Shown here piece by piece: positions 1 to 8,376 of a stretch of DNA of 64,000 nt. The notes under the pieces are model-generated. The model had not been told where the DNA came from. It saw nothing but the letters and a program-made list of their open reading frames with translations, and did not search any database. Every line of letters starts with the position of its first letter. Within the stretch, counting starts at the first letter, position 1. This stretch comes from an uncultured Eubacteriales bacterium (GTDB lineage: Bacteria; Bacillota; Clostridia; Oscillospirales; Oscillospiraceae). Location of the stretch: positions 1 through 64,000 of the forward strand of contig URDJ01000007.1 of NCBI GenBank assembly GCA_900546615.1, read 5' to 3'. Both the position numbers and the translations under genes were made by a program.

Positions 1-69
1 TTTCGGGCTCCAAACCTCGCTTATTTTTTATGGGCTTGTTTTGCAACGGACCCATTTGCTGAGGCATGC

Positions 70-1404
70 TTATCTCTTGTTGGACCTGCGCCAGATGCGC
101 TGCTGCTCGGCGGCCTTTATCAGCTCGTCGCGGAAGTCTGGGTGAGCCAGGGATACGAGGCCCTCTGCGCGCTCCCAGGTGCTGCGTCCGGCGAGGTTGA
201 ATACGCCCTGCTCGGTGGCGATATAGTACGCCTGGCTGCGGGGGGACGTTATGATCTCTCCGTTGAAGTGCGGGACGATGTTCGAGGTGCGCACCCCGTC
301 CTTGCCGACGCGCGAGGAGGCGACGCAGATGAAGCTTTTGCCGCCCTTGGACATGGCTGCGCCGGTGAGGAAGTCCACCTGCCCGCCGGTACCGGAGATG
401 TGCCGCAGGCCGGCGCTCTCAGAGTTAATCTGGCCGTAGAGGTCGACTGAGACGCAGCTGTTGAGCGAGATGAAGTTGTCCATCGACGCGATGACCGCGG
501 GGTCGTTGACATAGGCGATGGGCAGCGCTATAACGCCGGGGTTTTCGTCCAGCCAGTCGTAGAGCGCCTGAGAGCCGGTCGCGAGGCCAAGCACGCCCTT
601 GCCGGGGAATATGTTTTTGCGCTTGTTCGTGAGCTTGCCGGCGTTGTAGAGATCGAGGAAGCCGTCGGTGCACAGCTCAGTGTGCATGCCGAGGTCCTTG
701 AGGTCGCTCTGGGCGATGATGGAGCCGAGCGCGTCCGGCGTGCCGCCGATGCCGAGCTGGAGCGTAGCCCCGTCCACGAGGAAGGGAATGATATTCTGTG
801 CTATCCGGATGTCCTCAGCCGAGGGCTTTTTGGCCGGGACGGTGGGCACGGGACCGTGCTCGCACTCGACCACCATGGTGACGTCGGAAATGTGTATCGA
901 CTCGTTGTACGCGCCGTAGATCTTGGGCAGCTTGTCGTTGACCTCAATGACGATGGCGTCGGCGCGGCCGATCATGTCGAGCGCGGTACCGGCGGAGAGG
1001 GAGAGGTTGAAATAGCCGTGCTTGTCCATGGGCGTCGCGCAGACATAGGCGACGTTCACGTGAAGGAACTCCCTGTGATACCAGGCGAGGTTGCGGAAGA
1101 TCATGGGGGAGAAATATGCCTTGCCCTGATCGAGCAGCTTGCGCTCGTAACCGGAGCAGTGCCATGCGTTGTAGCAGAAATGCTCGCCGGTGGGGTCGCA
1201 CTCGACGACCTCGATGGGACCATACATGATCTGGCCGCGGAACTTGACGTCGAACAGCTCATCGCGCCGCTTTGCGAGCGCCTTGTCGCACTCGACTGCG
1301 AAAGTGGTGCCGTTTCCGTACTCGACCCAGTCGCCGCTCTTGACGAGCTTCGCCGCATCCTCAGGTGTCCCGAGTTTAGCCTTATACTCGCTGATAAAAT
1401 CCAT
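70..1404 (-). CDS. Acetyl-CoA hydrolase/transferase family CoA-transferase (butyryl-CoA:acetate or 4-hydroxybutyrate type)
   Basis: This 444-residue protein belongs to the family of butyryl-CoA:acetate and 4-hydroxybutyrate CoA-transferases, which move CoA between a short-chain acyl-CoA and acetate in the cytoplasm and complete butyrate fermentation in gut Clostridia. The length is normal for the family. The GMHTELCTDG motif places the expected catalytic glutamate at E243. The glycine-rich stretch LGIGGTPDAL (218-227) and the SGTGGQVDFL segment near residue 340 are typical CoA-binding elements. ATG at 1404 has GGAGGA six bases upstream. A hairpin separates it from the ASRT gene, so it is probably its own unit. 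The exact acyl substrate cannot be read from sequence. Confidence 0.85.
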   Translation of the reverse strand: MDFISEYKAKLGTPEDAAKLVKSGDWVEYGNGTTFAVECDKALAKRRDELFDVKFRGQIMYGPIEVVECDPTGEHFCYNAWHCSGYERKLLDQGKAYFSPMIFRNLAWYHREFLHVNVAYVCATPMDKHGYFNLSLSAGTALDMIGRADAIVIEVNDKLPKIYGAYNESIHISDVTMVVECEHGPVPTVPAKKPSAEDIRIAQNIIPFLVDGATLQLGIGGTPDALGSIIAQSDLKDLGMHTELCTDGFLDLYNAGKLTNKRKNIFPGKGVLGLATGSQALYDWLDENPGVIALPIAYVNDPAVIASMDNFISLNSCVSVDLYGQINSESAGLRHISGTGGQVDFLTGAAMSKGGKSFICVASSRVGKDGVRTSNIVPHFNGEIITSPRSQAYYIATEQGVFNLAGRSTWERAEGLVSLAHPDFRDELIKAAEQQRIWRRSNKR

Positions 1405-1495
1405 ATCTCATCCTCCGTAATAACAGAATTATCAAATACACACTAATTAAAACACTTTCGGGCGATAAAGGCAAGGGCGAATCGAAGACAAAGTC

Positions 1496-1529
1496 AAAGT
1501 CGGACGCCGGCTGGCGGCGTCCGACTTTT
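1496..1529 (-). terminator. Hairpin after the isomerase/AKR/ASRT operon
   Basis: Two 14-base arms (1496-1509 and 1515-1528) pair perfectly around a 5-base loop just downstream of the ASRT-family gene on the minus strand. The following T-tract is weak (CTTTGACTTT), so termination may be incomplete. It separates the sugar operon from the CoA-transferase gene. Confidence 0.6.
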
Positions 1530-1537
1530 ATGCAGGC

Positions 1538-1909
1538 TCAGTCCAGGGGGTAAGCCATGGTAGTCATCAGACTGTTGGCGGCCTGCGTAGCATCAACTCT
1601 GGTGTACTGCACGACGGCGGGAACCGAGCAGTCCACAGCCGCCGCGTAACCGACGCCTCTGGGGATATGCGAGCCGCCAGCGTCAAGGGCTTTGTCCATC
1701 CTTATATGCAGTGTTCTTTTAGACGGGCAGACATACGGGGGAAGGGCGACCGGTTCCATGTCCTCGTAATAGAGCGTGATTTCGATCCTGCAGTCCTCGT
1801 CGGAGAGATTGAGCAGACAGATGGCCTCGTGGCTGACGCAGGAGCCATCTGCGGAGCTGGCAGGCCAGAACATGTCCGGGATGAGCCAGCTGCGTTTTCC
1901 GTGATTCAT
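1538..1909 (-). CDS. ASRT-family protein (sensory rhodopsin transducer-like small-molecule-binding fold)
   Basis: This is a 123-residue protein of the Anabaena sensory rhodopsin transducer (ASRT, DUF1362) family. The markers are WLIPDMFWP near the start, SHEAICLLNLSDEDC at 26-40, ITLYYEDMEPV at 44-54, a TLHIR motif, and the ending VVQYTRVDATQAANSL then MTTMAYPLD. Comparative work on the family proposed a beta-sandwich that binds small molecules or sugars rather than a light-specific role, and no rhodopsin gene is in this window. Its ATG overlaps the stop of the aldo/keto reductase gene (ATGA, 1906-1909), implying translational coupling. The context suggests a ligand-binding accessory to the sugar pathway. 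Family assignment is firm; function is inferred. Confidence 0.82.
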   Translation of the reverse strand: MNHGKRSWLIPDMFWPASSADGSCVSHEAICLLNLSDEDCRIEITLYYEDMEPVALPPYVCPSKRTLHIRMDKALDAGGSHIPRGVGYAAAVDCSVPAVVQYTRVDATQAANSLMTTMAYPLD

Positions 1910-2874
1910 GCCGCGCCGCCTCCTGCCTGATAGAGAGACGGGTCCAGCTTCAGCCCGGGAGCTGCCATGGCGTCCTTGAGATGGTCGATGTTCGAGGAGA
2001 ATACGAGCGGAACGACCGGAAAGTCCTGAGCGTAGAAGAAACCGAGCAATACCTGCGTCAGGCTGGCGCCGGTCTCCCTGCGGATGGCGTCGATCCTCTT
2101 CTTGAGCAGGAGGTTGCCGGGGGTGCAGTACGGGCTGTCCGCTACGGCGTCGGGGCCGAGAGCGTCGAGCTTGTGGAAGAATCCGCTGCACAGGCCGAAA
2201 TAGGGCATGGCAAGGTTGTTCCCGCGCCTGTGTATCTTTAGCATATGCTCATCCATCGCCACCATCGTGTCGTCGTCGGGTGGACGCATGTGCTGCTGGC
2301 CAATGTTGAACAGCATCTGGTTCGCCACAAAGCCTCGAAGCCCGTGTTCTGCGGCGTATTCTTCCGCCTCATCCATGCGCTCCGAAGTCCAGTTGGAGCA
2401 GCCGTAGTACCTTATGTTGCCCTTCCTGCGCTGTTCCTCCATAAACTCGAGATGGGCGCCGACAGGTACGGAGATGTCGTCCCTGTGATAAAAATAGATG
2501 TCTATGCAGTCAACACCCAGAGCCTTGAGACTCAGCTCGATGTCGCCCTGCATGTCCTTGGGGCTCATCCTCGGCGTGTGCATATCGCCGAGCCGGGGAT
2601 GCCCGCCCTTGGTTATAAGTATGAAATCGTCGTGCCTGCCGCGGCTGCGTATCCATTCACCGAGGATGCGCTCGCTGCGCCCGATCTCGGGAGGCACCCA
2701 GTCGGAATATATCCTGGCGGTGTCTATCACATTGCCGCCCATGTCCAGATATGCCTCGAGCACGGGATAGATGTCGGCGGGGTCTTTTTTCTTAAGACCG
2801 ATGTCTACAGTGCCGTAACCCATCGGGAACAGAGAAAGCTCTGTCCCTGGGATATTGATCTTATCTATTGCCAT
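1906..2874 (-). CDS. Aldo/keto reductase
   Basis: This 322-residue NAD(P)H-dependent oxidoreductase has the AKR TIM-barrel signature. The expected Asp-Tyr-Lys-His tetrad is visible in GGNVIDTARIYSDW (Asp and Tyr), LITKGG (Lys) and YFYHRDD (His). It would reduce an aldehyde or ketose, or oxidise a sugar, in the cytoplasm. It starts 11 bases after the isomerase gene and overlaps the ASRT gene by 4 bases, so the three form one leftward operon. Substrate is unknown. A role on the aldehyde product of sugar cleavage or on the sugar itself is inference from context. Confidence 0.85.
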   Translation of the reverse strand: MAIDKINIPGTELSLFPMGYGTVDIGLKKKDPADIYPVLEAYLDMGGNVIDTARIYSDWVPPEIGRSERILGEWIRSRGRHDDFILITKGGHPRLGDMHTPRMSPKDMQGDIELSLKALGVDCIDIYFYHRDDISVPVGAHLEFMEEQRRKGNIRYYGCSNWTSERMDEAEEYAAEHGLRGFVANQMLFNIGQQHMRPPDDDTMVAMDEHMLKIHRRGNNLAMPYFGLCSGFFHKLDALGPDAVADSPYCTPGNLLLKKRIDAIRRETGASLTQVLLGFFYAQDFPVVPLVFSSNIDHLKDAMAAPGLKLDPSLYQAGGGAA

Positions 2875-2885
2875 TGTAAGTCCTT

Positions 2886-4118
2886 TCAGCCTCTGAGCCT
2901 TATGTAGTTGTACCAGTCGAGTCCCGGCATGCCATGGGTCTGGCAGTACCTCTCCCAGACCAGACCGAACGGAAGGGCTTTCTGTCGCTCGAGCAGCGCA
3001 ATCCTTTTTGTGAAATTGCCGGAGTGCTCTGCATCCGCCAGCTCCTGTACCGGCTCGAGAAGGGCATAGAGCAACGCGGATTTCACCGAACGCGCCCCGA
3101 GCACGGTGGCGGCGACTCGGTTAATGCTTGCATCGAAGTAGTCAAGCCCTATGTGGATGCTGTTGAAAGCCCGGTTGCGAACTATCTCCTGCATGAGCGC
3201 AACGCACTCGTCGTCGAAGATGACGACATGGTCGCTGTCCCAGCGGACGGGACGGCTGATGTGGAGCATAACCTCCTGACCCATGGCGAGGTAAGCCGAG
3301 AGCTTGGATGACACCACCTCGGTGGGATGGAAATGCCCCGTGTCCATGCAGGGTATGCAGTTGCCGCGCACAGCGGAATAGAGCGTGTAAAACTCGTGCG
3401 AGCCGGTGACATAGCTCTCGCTGCCCAGACCGAACAGCTTGCTTTCGACGGAATCGATGTTCTCGCTGCGGTCCATGGGTTCGGCAAAGATCCTGTCCAG
3501 CGAATCGCGAAGTCTCAGCCGCGGCCCCAGCTTGTCCACAGTGGTGTCCTTGTAGCCGTCGGGTATCCAGTGATTCGTGACGCAGGGTATGCCCAGCTCG
3601 CGGCCGAAATACTGCCCTATCCTTCTGCACCTGATACCGTGCTCTATCCAGAAGCTGCGGACGCTCTCGTCGCTGCTGGAAAGGGTAAAGCCGCTGTCGG
3701 CCATAGGATGGCTGAAATATGTGGGGTTAAAATCAAGACCGATATCGTGCGACCTGGCAAAATCGACCCAGGACGAAAAGTGTTCAGGCTCAATCTCGTT
3801 GCGCTCAACGTGCTTGCCGCCGTTGTCAAGATAAATGGCATGCAGCGCGAGCTTTTTTGCGCCCGGGATGAGAGATAACGCCATTTCAAGGTCCTGGATG
3901 TACTCCTCCTTCGTTGTGGGCTTGCCCGGGGCGTCGCCGAAGGCAGCAATACCGCCGGAAAGTCCTCGCTCAGGAGCTTCAAAGCCGGACAGATCGTCGA
4001 TCTGCCAGCAGTTGACTGATACCGGAACTTTGTCCATCATCTCGATGGCCGCATCCGTATCAACGCCGACCGCGGCATAGATCTCCCTGGCAGCTTCGTA
4101 GTTATCACAGATTCCCAT
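2886..4118 (-). CDS. rhaA: L-rhamnose isomerase family enzyme
   Basis: This is a 410-residue cytoplasmic aldose-ketose isomerase. All seven metal ligands I recall for E. coli L-rhamnose isomerase are present at a constant offset of eight: E226, D259, H286 and D326 at the structural site, H262, D294 and D296 at the catalytic site. The motifs are CMDTGHFHPTEVVSSK, HISRPVRWDSDH and HIGLDYFDASINR. I chose ATG 4118 because AGGAG sits about nine bases upstream; longer in-frame extensions lack a ribosome site. The enzyme family also converts L-lyxose to L-xylulose. No rhamnulokinase or rhamnulose-phosphate aldolase lies nearby, whereas a LyxK-type kinase and UlaE-type epimerase do, so L-lyxose is a serious alternative substrate. 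Confidence 0.92.
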   Translation of the reverse strand: MGICDNYEAAREIYAAVGVDTDAAIEMMDKVPVSVNCWQIDDLSGFEAPERGLSGGIAAFGDAPGKPTTKEEYIQDLEMALSLIPGAKKLALHAIYLDNGGKHVERNEIEPEHFSSWVDFARSHDIGLDFNPTYFSHPMADSGFTLSSSDESVRSFWIEHGIRCRRIGQYFGRELGIPCVTNHWIPDGYKDTTVDKLGPRLRLRDSLDRIFAEPMDRSENIDSVESKLFGLGSESYVTGSHEFYTLYSAVRGNCIPCMDTGHFHPTEVVSSKLSAYLAMGQEVMLHISRPVRWDSDHVVIFDDECVALMQEIVRNRAFNSIHIGLDYFDASINRVAATVLGARSVKSALLYALLEPVQELADAEHSGNFTKRIALLERQKALPFGLVWERYCQTHGMPGLDWYNYIRLRG

Positions 4119-4168
4119 GACTGCCTCCTGTTGTATTAAGTTTGCGTGGGAAGAACATCCCGCATAAT

Positions 4169-4181
4169 GTAATGACGTTAC
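4169..4181. promoter_or_regulatory. 13-bp operator at the rhaA start site (GTAATGACGTTAC)
   Basis: GTAATGACGTTAC has GTAA/TTAC arms around a TGACG core and is identical to 5401-5413 ahead of dctP. Here it covers the predicted transcription start of the isomerase operon, immediately downstream of its -10 box. It is flanked on both sides by CGCATAAT (4161-4168, 4181-4188). It is probably bound by the divergent IclR protein. Confidence 0.65.
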
Positions 4182-4188
4182 GCATAAT

Positions 4189-4217
4189 AGTATAGAATTG
4201 CAATTCGGTGTTGTCAA
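4189..4217 (-). promoter_or_regulatory. Promoter of the rhaA-AKR-ASRT operon
   Basis: On the minus strand TTGACA (4217-4212) and TATACT (4194-4189) are separated by 17 bases, a near-consensus vegetative promoter. The predicted start near 4182 falls at the edge of the operator at 4169-4181. Confidence 0.75.
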
Positions 4218-4330
4218 TACCTTTCTGTAAATTTGGCCGAATGAAGGGAGCAAAGGCGGATTTAAAAACGAAGAAGGGGAAATTGTATGTATTCAAGTTG
4301 CACAGATAGGCTTATTGTGGTTTGTGCTCT

Positions 4331-4366
4331 ATTACGCTTGACGTAATGATGTAAAGGTATTACAAT
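4331..4366 (+). promoter_or_regulatory. iclR promoter overlapping an inverted repeat
   Basis: ATTACG (4331-4336) and CGTAAT (4342-4347) form a 6-bp inverted repeat with a 5-base spacer. The -35 box TTGACG (4338-4343) lies inside it, and TACAAT (4361-4366) follows after 17 bases. The repeat shares the TGACGT core with the 13-bp operators. The arrangement suggests autoregulation of the IclR gene. Confidence 0.65.
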
Positions 4367-4395
4367 ATCTGCTATGACGATTTCAAAAGGGGTAG

Positions 4396-5229
4396 ATGGA
4401 TATGACCGAGTTGAAAGAAAAAGATAGCGCGGGAGCGGTTTATGAGGGGCCGTCGGCGAAAGATAAGCCTCAGACGATACATTCTATAGAGCGCGCGTTG
4501 GATATAATTGAGTTTTTGTATCACAATGGAGAAGAAGCCAGCATACGAGAGATAAGCGCTGCAACCGGGCTGTTTGGCAGTACCATTCACCGGATACTTT
4601 CCACGCTTAAGCTGAGGGGATATATCCATCAGAACGATAAAAATTCTAAATATTGGCTGGGCAGCAAGTTTTATGGTCTGGGAAATGCGGTGAAGGACAA
4701 CATGCCGCTGGCAGAGATCGTGGAGCCGTACGCCGATGCGATAGCTAAGAAGTACAGGGAGACAATATATACAGCAATACCGTATTATCAGGCGACATTG
4801 CCACAGCAGGTTATTGTATCGAAGGTGAGCTATAGCCCGTATATACTTAAGAACTCTCCGGAGATCGGCTCGATAAGCTTCAGTCACGGAGCGGCCACAG
4901 GGAAATGCATGATGGCATATTATTCCGATAAGCTTTTGGAGGAGTACAAGAAACACCCGCTGCCGCCGCTGACCCATAAGACGATCACTGAATGGCCTGT
5001 TATGGAGGAAGAACTGCGGCGGATACGTTATAACGGATACGCGATGGAGTCGGAGGAGGAGGAAGTTGGGACCACCTGCATAGCGGTGCCAATATTGGAT
5101 ACTCAGGGCAATCTGATAGCGTCAATTAGTCTGTCGGGGCCGACTGCGATGGTATTTGAGTATAAGATAAATGATATTCTTGCAGACTTGAAGGATGCGG
5201 CAAGTAAAATAGCAGCACATTTTTGCTAA
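4396..5229 (+). CDS. IclR-family transcriptional regulator
   Basis: This 277-residue protein has the IclR layout. An N-terminal winged helix (about 25-90) includes SIERALDIIEFLYHN, EASIREISAATGLFGSTIHRILSTL and GYIHQ. The C-terminal effector domain includes SFSHGAATGKCMMAYYS and ESEEEEVGTTCIAVPILD. Such proteins sense aromatic or sugar-acid-like ligands and repress or activate adjacent catabolic genes. It sits between the isomerase operon and the TRAP operon, and matching operator elements flank it on both sides, so it probably controls both. The coding DNA is noticeably more AT-rich than most of the window. ATG 4402 is an alternative start. Confidence 0.9.
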   Translation: MDMTELKEKDSAGAVYEGPSAKDKPQTIHSIERALDIIEFLYHNGEEASIREISAATGLFGSTIHRILSTLKLRGYIHQNDKNSKYWLGSKFYGLGNAVKDNMPLAEIVEPYADAIAKKYRETIYTAIPYYQATLPQQVIVSKVSYSPYILKNSPEIGSISFSHGAATGKCMMAYYSDKLLEEYKKHPLPPLTHKTITEWPVMEEELRRIRYNGYAMESEEEEVGTTCIAVPILDTQGNLIASISLSGPTAMVFEYKINDILADLKDAASKIAAHFC

Positions 5230-5256
5230 CAAACAATTTAACATTCCACTATACAT

Positions 5257-5297
5257 AATTACAGCGTGCCGAAAATTACCTACGGCACGCTGTAATT
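5257..5297 (+). terminator. Hairpin after iclR
   Basis: A perfect 15-bp stem (5257-5271 with 5283-5297) follows the regulator stop codon. It lacks a long T-run (CTATCTTTG follows), so it may be a partial terminator or boundary between iclR and dctP. The rest of 5230-5447 holds the dctP promoter and operator. Confidence 0.65.
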
Positions 5298-5359
5298 CTA
5301 TCTTTGCGTCAAATAACTAGTGATAATTTTGTCGGATAAGGAGATTTATGAACTCAGTG

Positions 5360-5388
5360 TTGACAGCATTAGCTCGATAATGTACGAT
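5360..5388 (+). promoter_or_regulatory. dctP promoter
   Basis: TTGACA (5360-5365) is followed after 17 bases by TACGAT (5383-5388). The predicted start near 5395 lies just before the operator at 5401-5413, the same geometry as at rhaA. Confidence 0.6.
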
Positions 5389-5400
5389 AATCATAGAATA

Positions 5401-5413
5401 GTAATGACGTTAC
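5401..5413. promoter_or_regulatory. 13-bp operator ahead of dctP (GTAATGACGTTAC)
   Basis: This is an exact copy of the element at 4169-4181. It lies directly downstream of the predicted dctP transcription start, a position suited to repression by the IclR protein encoded between the two copies. Confidence 0.65.
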
Positions 5414-5447
5414 ACAATACGGAATAATCAGAACGGAGGAACTGTAA

Positions 5448-6509
5448 ATGAAGAAACTGCTTGTATTCCTGTTGGCGTTCATGCTTGTTTTATCGCTGGT
5501 TGGCTGCGGAGAGGAGCCGACGGTTGATGACTCGCCCGATGTCACCGATGATGTAGTTGAGACTGATACCCCGGATCAGGCATCCGGTGAATCCATAGTC
5601 ATCAATTTTGGCGATGCTGCCGCCACCGACAGTGCCAGCGGCAGAGCCATTGTCGAGTTTGAGAAGCTGGTCGAGGAAAGGTCGGAGGGCCGCATACAGG
5701 TAGAGCTGTTTTTGGACGGTCTGCTCGGCTCTGAGCTCGAAGTTTTTGGTCAGCTTCAGATAGGCGATATACAGATCATGGCCACAGGCGTCGGCTCCGA
5801 GACCTCGTTCCTGCCTCAGTACGGCATTCTGTCGCTTCCCTATCTTTTTGAGGATGCCGCGCAGAAGGAGAGGGCCATCATGGACGAGACGGTTTACTCC
5901 ATGCTCGATGCTTCCATGATAGAGGCCAAGGATGCTCACATAATCGACGTATGGATGCAGGGCACGCGTCATCTCACTGCGAACAGGGAGATACTCACTC
6001 CTGAGGACATTGTTGGCGTCAAGCTGAGGGTGCCCGAGAACTCTACCTTTGTGCTTGCGTGGAAGAATCTTGGCGCGAACGTTATGACTATCGGCATGGG
6101 CGACCTTTATACGGCGCTTGAGCAGAATACCTGTGATGCTCAGGAGAATCCTCTTGACGTAATCATTTCGCAGAGCCTTTATGAGGCACAGGATTATGTT
6201 ATGCTCACTAACCATGTCCCCAATATGAGATACATCTGCGTGAACAACACCTGGTGGAATACGCTTTCTGAGGAAGATCAGACCCTGATATATGACGCGA
6301 TCGTTGAGTGCGGGCTGATGAATGACGAAGAGATCCAGAGCAGCGAAGCGGATCAGGTCAAATTCCTGGAGGATGCGGGTCTGACTGTGTTGGAAGTCGA
6401 TACTGCTAAGTGGGTGGAGGCTATGAACCTCGAAGAGCTTATTCCCAGCGTGTCTGAAGAAATGGGCTGGAGCATTGAGTTCAACGAAGCGGTAATGGCA
6501 GTAGAGTAA
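5448..6509 (+). CDS. dctP: TRAP transporter solute-binding lipoprotein (DctP family)
   Basis: This 353-residue extracytoplasmic solute-binding protein starts with a lipoprotein signal (LSLVGC, modified cysteine at C20) and a short acidic linker. The mature domain shows DctP features: VEERSEGRIQVELFLDGLLG, a TRHLTANREI segment, and QENPLDVI carrying the central glutamine-glutamate-asparagine that usually follows the conserved ligand-binding arginine (VKLRVPENS). TRAP transporters use a sodium or proton gradient to import organic acids and sometimes sugars. The gene heads the dctPQM run and has a GGAGGA ribosome site. Co-regulation with the isomerase operon suggests that its ligand is the pathway sugar or sugar acid. 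Confidence 0.9.
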   Translation: MKKLLVFLLAFMLVLSLVGCGEEPTVDDSPDVTDDVVETDTPDQASGESIVINFGDAAATDSASGRAIVEFEKLVEERSEGRIQVELFLDGLLGSELEVFGQLQIGDIQIMATGVGSETSFLPQYGILSLPYLFEDAAQKERAIMDETVYSMLDASMIEAKDAHIIDVWMQGTRHLTANREILTPEDIVGVKLRVPENSTFVLAWKNLGANVMTIGMGDLYTALEQNTCDAQENPLDVIISQSLYEAQDYVMLTNHVPNMRYICVNNTWWNTLSEEDQTLIYDAIVECGLMNDEEIQSSEADQVKFLEDAGLTVLEVDTAKWVEAMNLEELIPSVSEEMGWSIEFNEAVMAVE

Positions 6510-6529
6510 TAAAGTGTAGCGCATGTGTA

Positions 6530-6556
6530 CCGGAGAGGGCCAACGACCCTCTCCGG
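6530..6556 (+). other. Intercistronic hairpin between dctP and dctQ
   Basis: CCGGAGAGGG (6530-6539) pairs perfectly with CCCTCTCCGG (6547-6556). No T-run follows directly. Such hairpins after a binding-protein gene typically protect its mRNA and raise its expression over the membrane subunits. Confidence 0.65.
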
Positions 6557-6593
6557 AGTTAAAAATTTTACACTGCGCATGAGGGGGTAGTCT

Positions 6594-7085
6594 ATGAAAA
6601 GGATCAAAAACGGGCTCGACTCCATAATAAAAGCACTGGAGCTCGTTCTGGTATTGGGAATAATCTTGTGCGTTGTGCTGCAGATCCTGTACAGGTATAT
6701 TTTCGATGGATACCTTATCTGGACCGAAGAGACCGCAAGATACCTTTTGCCATGGACAGTGTTTTTGGGCATGGCATATTGCTTTGGGCATTCGGAGCAT
6801 TTGATAGTGGATGTGCTTACCTATAAGCTGCAAGGGAAGAAGAAGCAGACAATACTCGTTCTGGGATGGATAACATCGCTGGTATTCTGTGTGCTCATGC
6901 TCTATGTTTCAATACAGGGCGTCGAGACTATTGCGACTACGAACTGGGCGACCATACCGTTTTTATCTTACAAATACGTTTATTATTCGCTGCCTGCCGG
7001 CCTTGCGCTGTCTATTGTATACCTGGTAATAAATCTTGTGGAGACATTTACAAACCGTAAGAAAGCGGGGGAACAGCAGGTATGA
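6594..7085 (+). CDS. dctQ: TRAP transporter small permease (DctQ family)
   Basis: This is a 163-residue membrane protein with four hydrophobic helices and the DctQ signature YIFDGYLIWTEETARYLLPW, followed by FLGMAYCFGHSEHLIVD. The small subunit joins the large DctM subunit and helps dock the binding protein. It lies 84 bases after dctP, with a hairpin between, and overlaps dctM by four bases (ATGA at 7082-7085). Family and operon position agree. Confidence 0.9.
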   Translation: MKRIKNGLDSIIKALELVLVLGIILCVVLQILYRYIFDGYLIWTEETARYLLPWTVFLGMAYCFGHSEHLIVDVLTYKLQGKKKQTILVLGWITSLVFCVLMLYVSIQGVETIATTNWATIPFLSYKYVYYSLPAGLALSIVYLVINLVETFTNRKKAGEQQV

Positions 7086-8359
7086 CGTTCACAATAATGT
7101 TTTTGTTGTTCCTGGCAATCATTCTTCTGGGTATGCCGCTCATGACGGCTATGGGTCTGCCTGCTCTGGGAATGAGCCTTTTGACTTCCAGCGTTTCGGC
7201 AATACCGCTCGGGCCCAAAATGGTGTCCAGCGTATCGACCTTTACAATGCTTGCGGTCCCGTTTTTCATGATGGCCGGCGAAGTCATGTGTCAGGGCAAC
7301 CTGACGGAGCGGCTGGTGCGGTTCTGCAATTCGCTGATAGGCTGGATTCGCGGCGGGCTTGCGTATGTTGCGATCTTTGTGAACATGATACTGGCCGGCA
7401 TGTCGGGCGCCGCAGCCGCCGACGTTGCGGCAAGCGGCGCAATATTGCTGCCAGCTATGGAAAAGGACGGATATCCCAGGGCATTTAGCGGAGCTCTAAT
7501 TGGAGCGGCGGGTACTATGGGGCCAATAATCCCTCCGAGCGGAGCGTTTATAATCTATGGCGCTCTTGCAGGCGTCTCTGTATCGAAGCTTTTCATGGCA
7601 GGCGTCGTCCCGGGAGTCCTGATGGCGATAACTCTGGTCATAATGGTAGCTTTGCGTGCCAAAAAGCGCAATTTCCCGAAGCATGCAAGGACGAGCTGGA
7701 AGGAGAAGTGGGAGGCTTTCAAAAGCGCTATCCTTTCTCTGATAATGCCCATAATCATTCTGGTCAGCATTTTCACCGGCATAGCTTCCCCGACAGAGGG
7801 CGCGGCAATTGCACTGGTTTATTCGGTCATTATTACAACGCTCGTATACAAATCGCTCACATTCAAGCAGGTGCTGGTAATACTGAGAGACACCATTATA
7901 CGGGTAGCTCCGATAATGTCTATTGTTGCCTGCGCCGCCGCATTCAGCCATGTCATGTCCAGAGAGCAGATACCGCAGATGCTTCAAAATGCGGTGCTGT
8001 CCATTACGGAGAACAAGTTTATCATTCTTCTGCTTATAAACATAATCTGCCTCGTGCTTGGCTGCTTCATGGAAGGCACTGCAATGATGCTGGTGACCAT
8101 CCCGGTTTTGCTGCCGATAATAAAGACCTTTGATTACAGCCTTGTACAATTTGGAGTCATGTTTGTCCTCAACCAGATGATAGGTCTATTGACGCCTCCT
8201 GTGGGCATCGTGCTGAATCTTATCGGAAAGATGACAGATGAGCCTGTTGTATCACTGGTCAAGGAAATGGTGCCATATTATATTGCATTCTTCGTATTGG
8301 TGCTGATTGTTACGTATGTAGAGTTTATAACGCTATGGCTGCCGGGCATTTTGACTTAA
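7082..8359 (+). CDS. dctM: TRAP transporter large permease (DctM family)
   Basis: This 425-residue protein has about twelve hydrophobic helices and DctM landmarks: LGMPLMTAMGLPALGMS, FMMAGEVMCQGNLTERLVRF, GMSGAAAADVAASGAILLPA, GTMGPIIPPSGAFIIYG and LTPPVGIVLN. It is the ion-coupled transport channel of the TRAP system. It is translationally coupled to dctQ and followed after 17 bases by the aldolase gene, so uptake and breakdown are co-transcribed. Confidence 0.93.
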   Translation: MTFTIMFLLFLAIILLGMPLMTAMGLPALGMSLLTSSVSAIPLGPKMVSSVSTFTMLAVPFFMMAGEVMCQGNLTERLVRFCNSLIGWIRGGLAYVAIFVNMILAGMSGAAAADVAASGAILLPAMEKDGYPRAFSGALIGAAGTMGPIIPPSGAFIIYGALAGVSVSKLFMAGVVPGVLMAITLVIMVALRAKKRNFPKHARTSWKEKWEAFKSAILSLIMPIIILVSIFTGIASPTEGAAIALVYSVIITTLVYKSLTFKQVLVILRDTIIRVAPIMSIVACAAAFSHVMSREQIPQMLQNAVLSITENKFIILLLINIICLVLGCFMEGTAMMLVTIPVLLPIIKTFDYSLVQFGVMFVLNQMIGLLTPPVGIVLNLIGKMTDEPVVSLVKEMVPYYIAFFVLVLIVTYVEFITLWLPGILT

Positions 8360-8376
8360 AGCAAAGGAGAAAAAGG

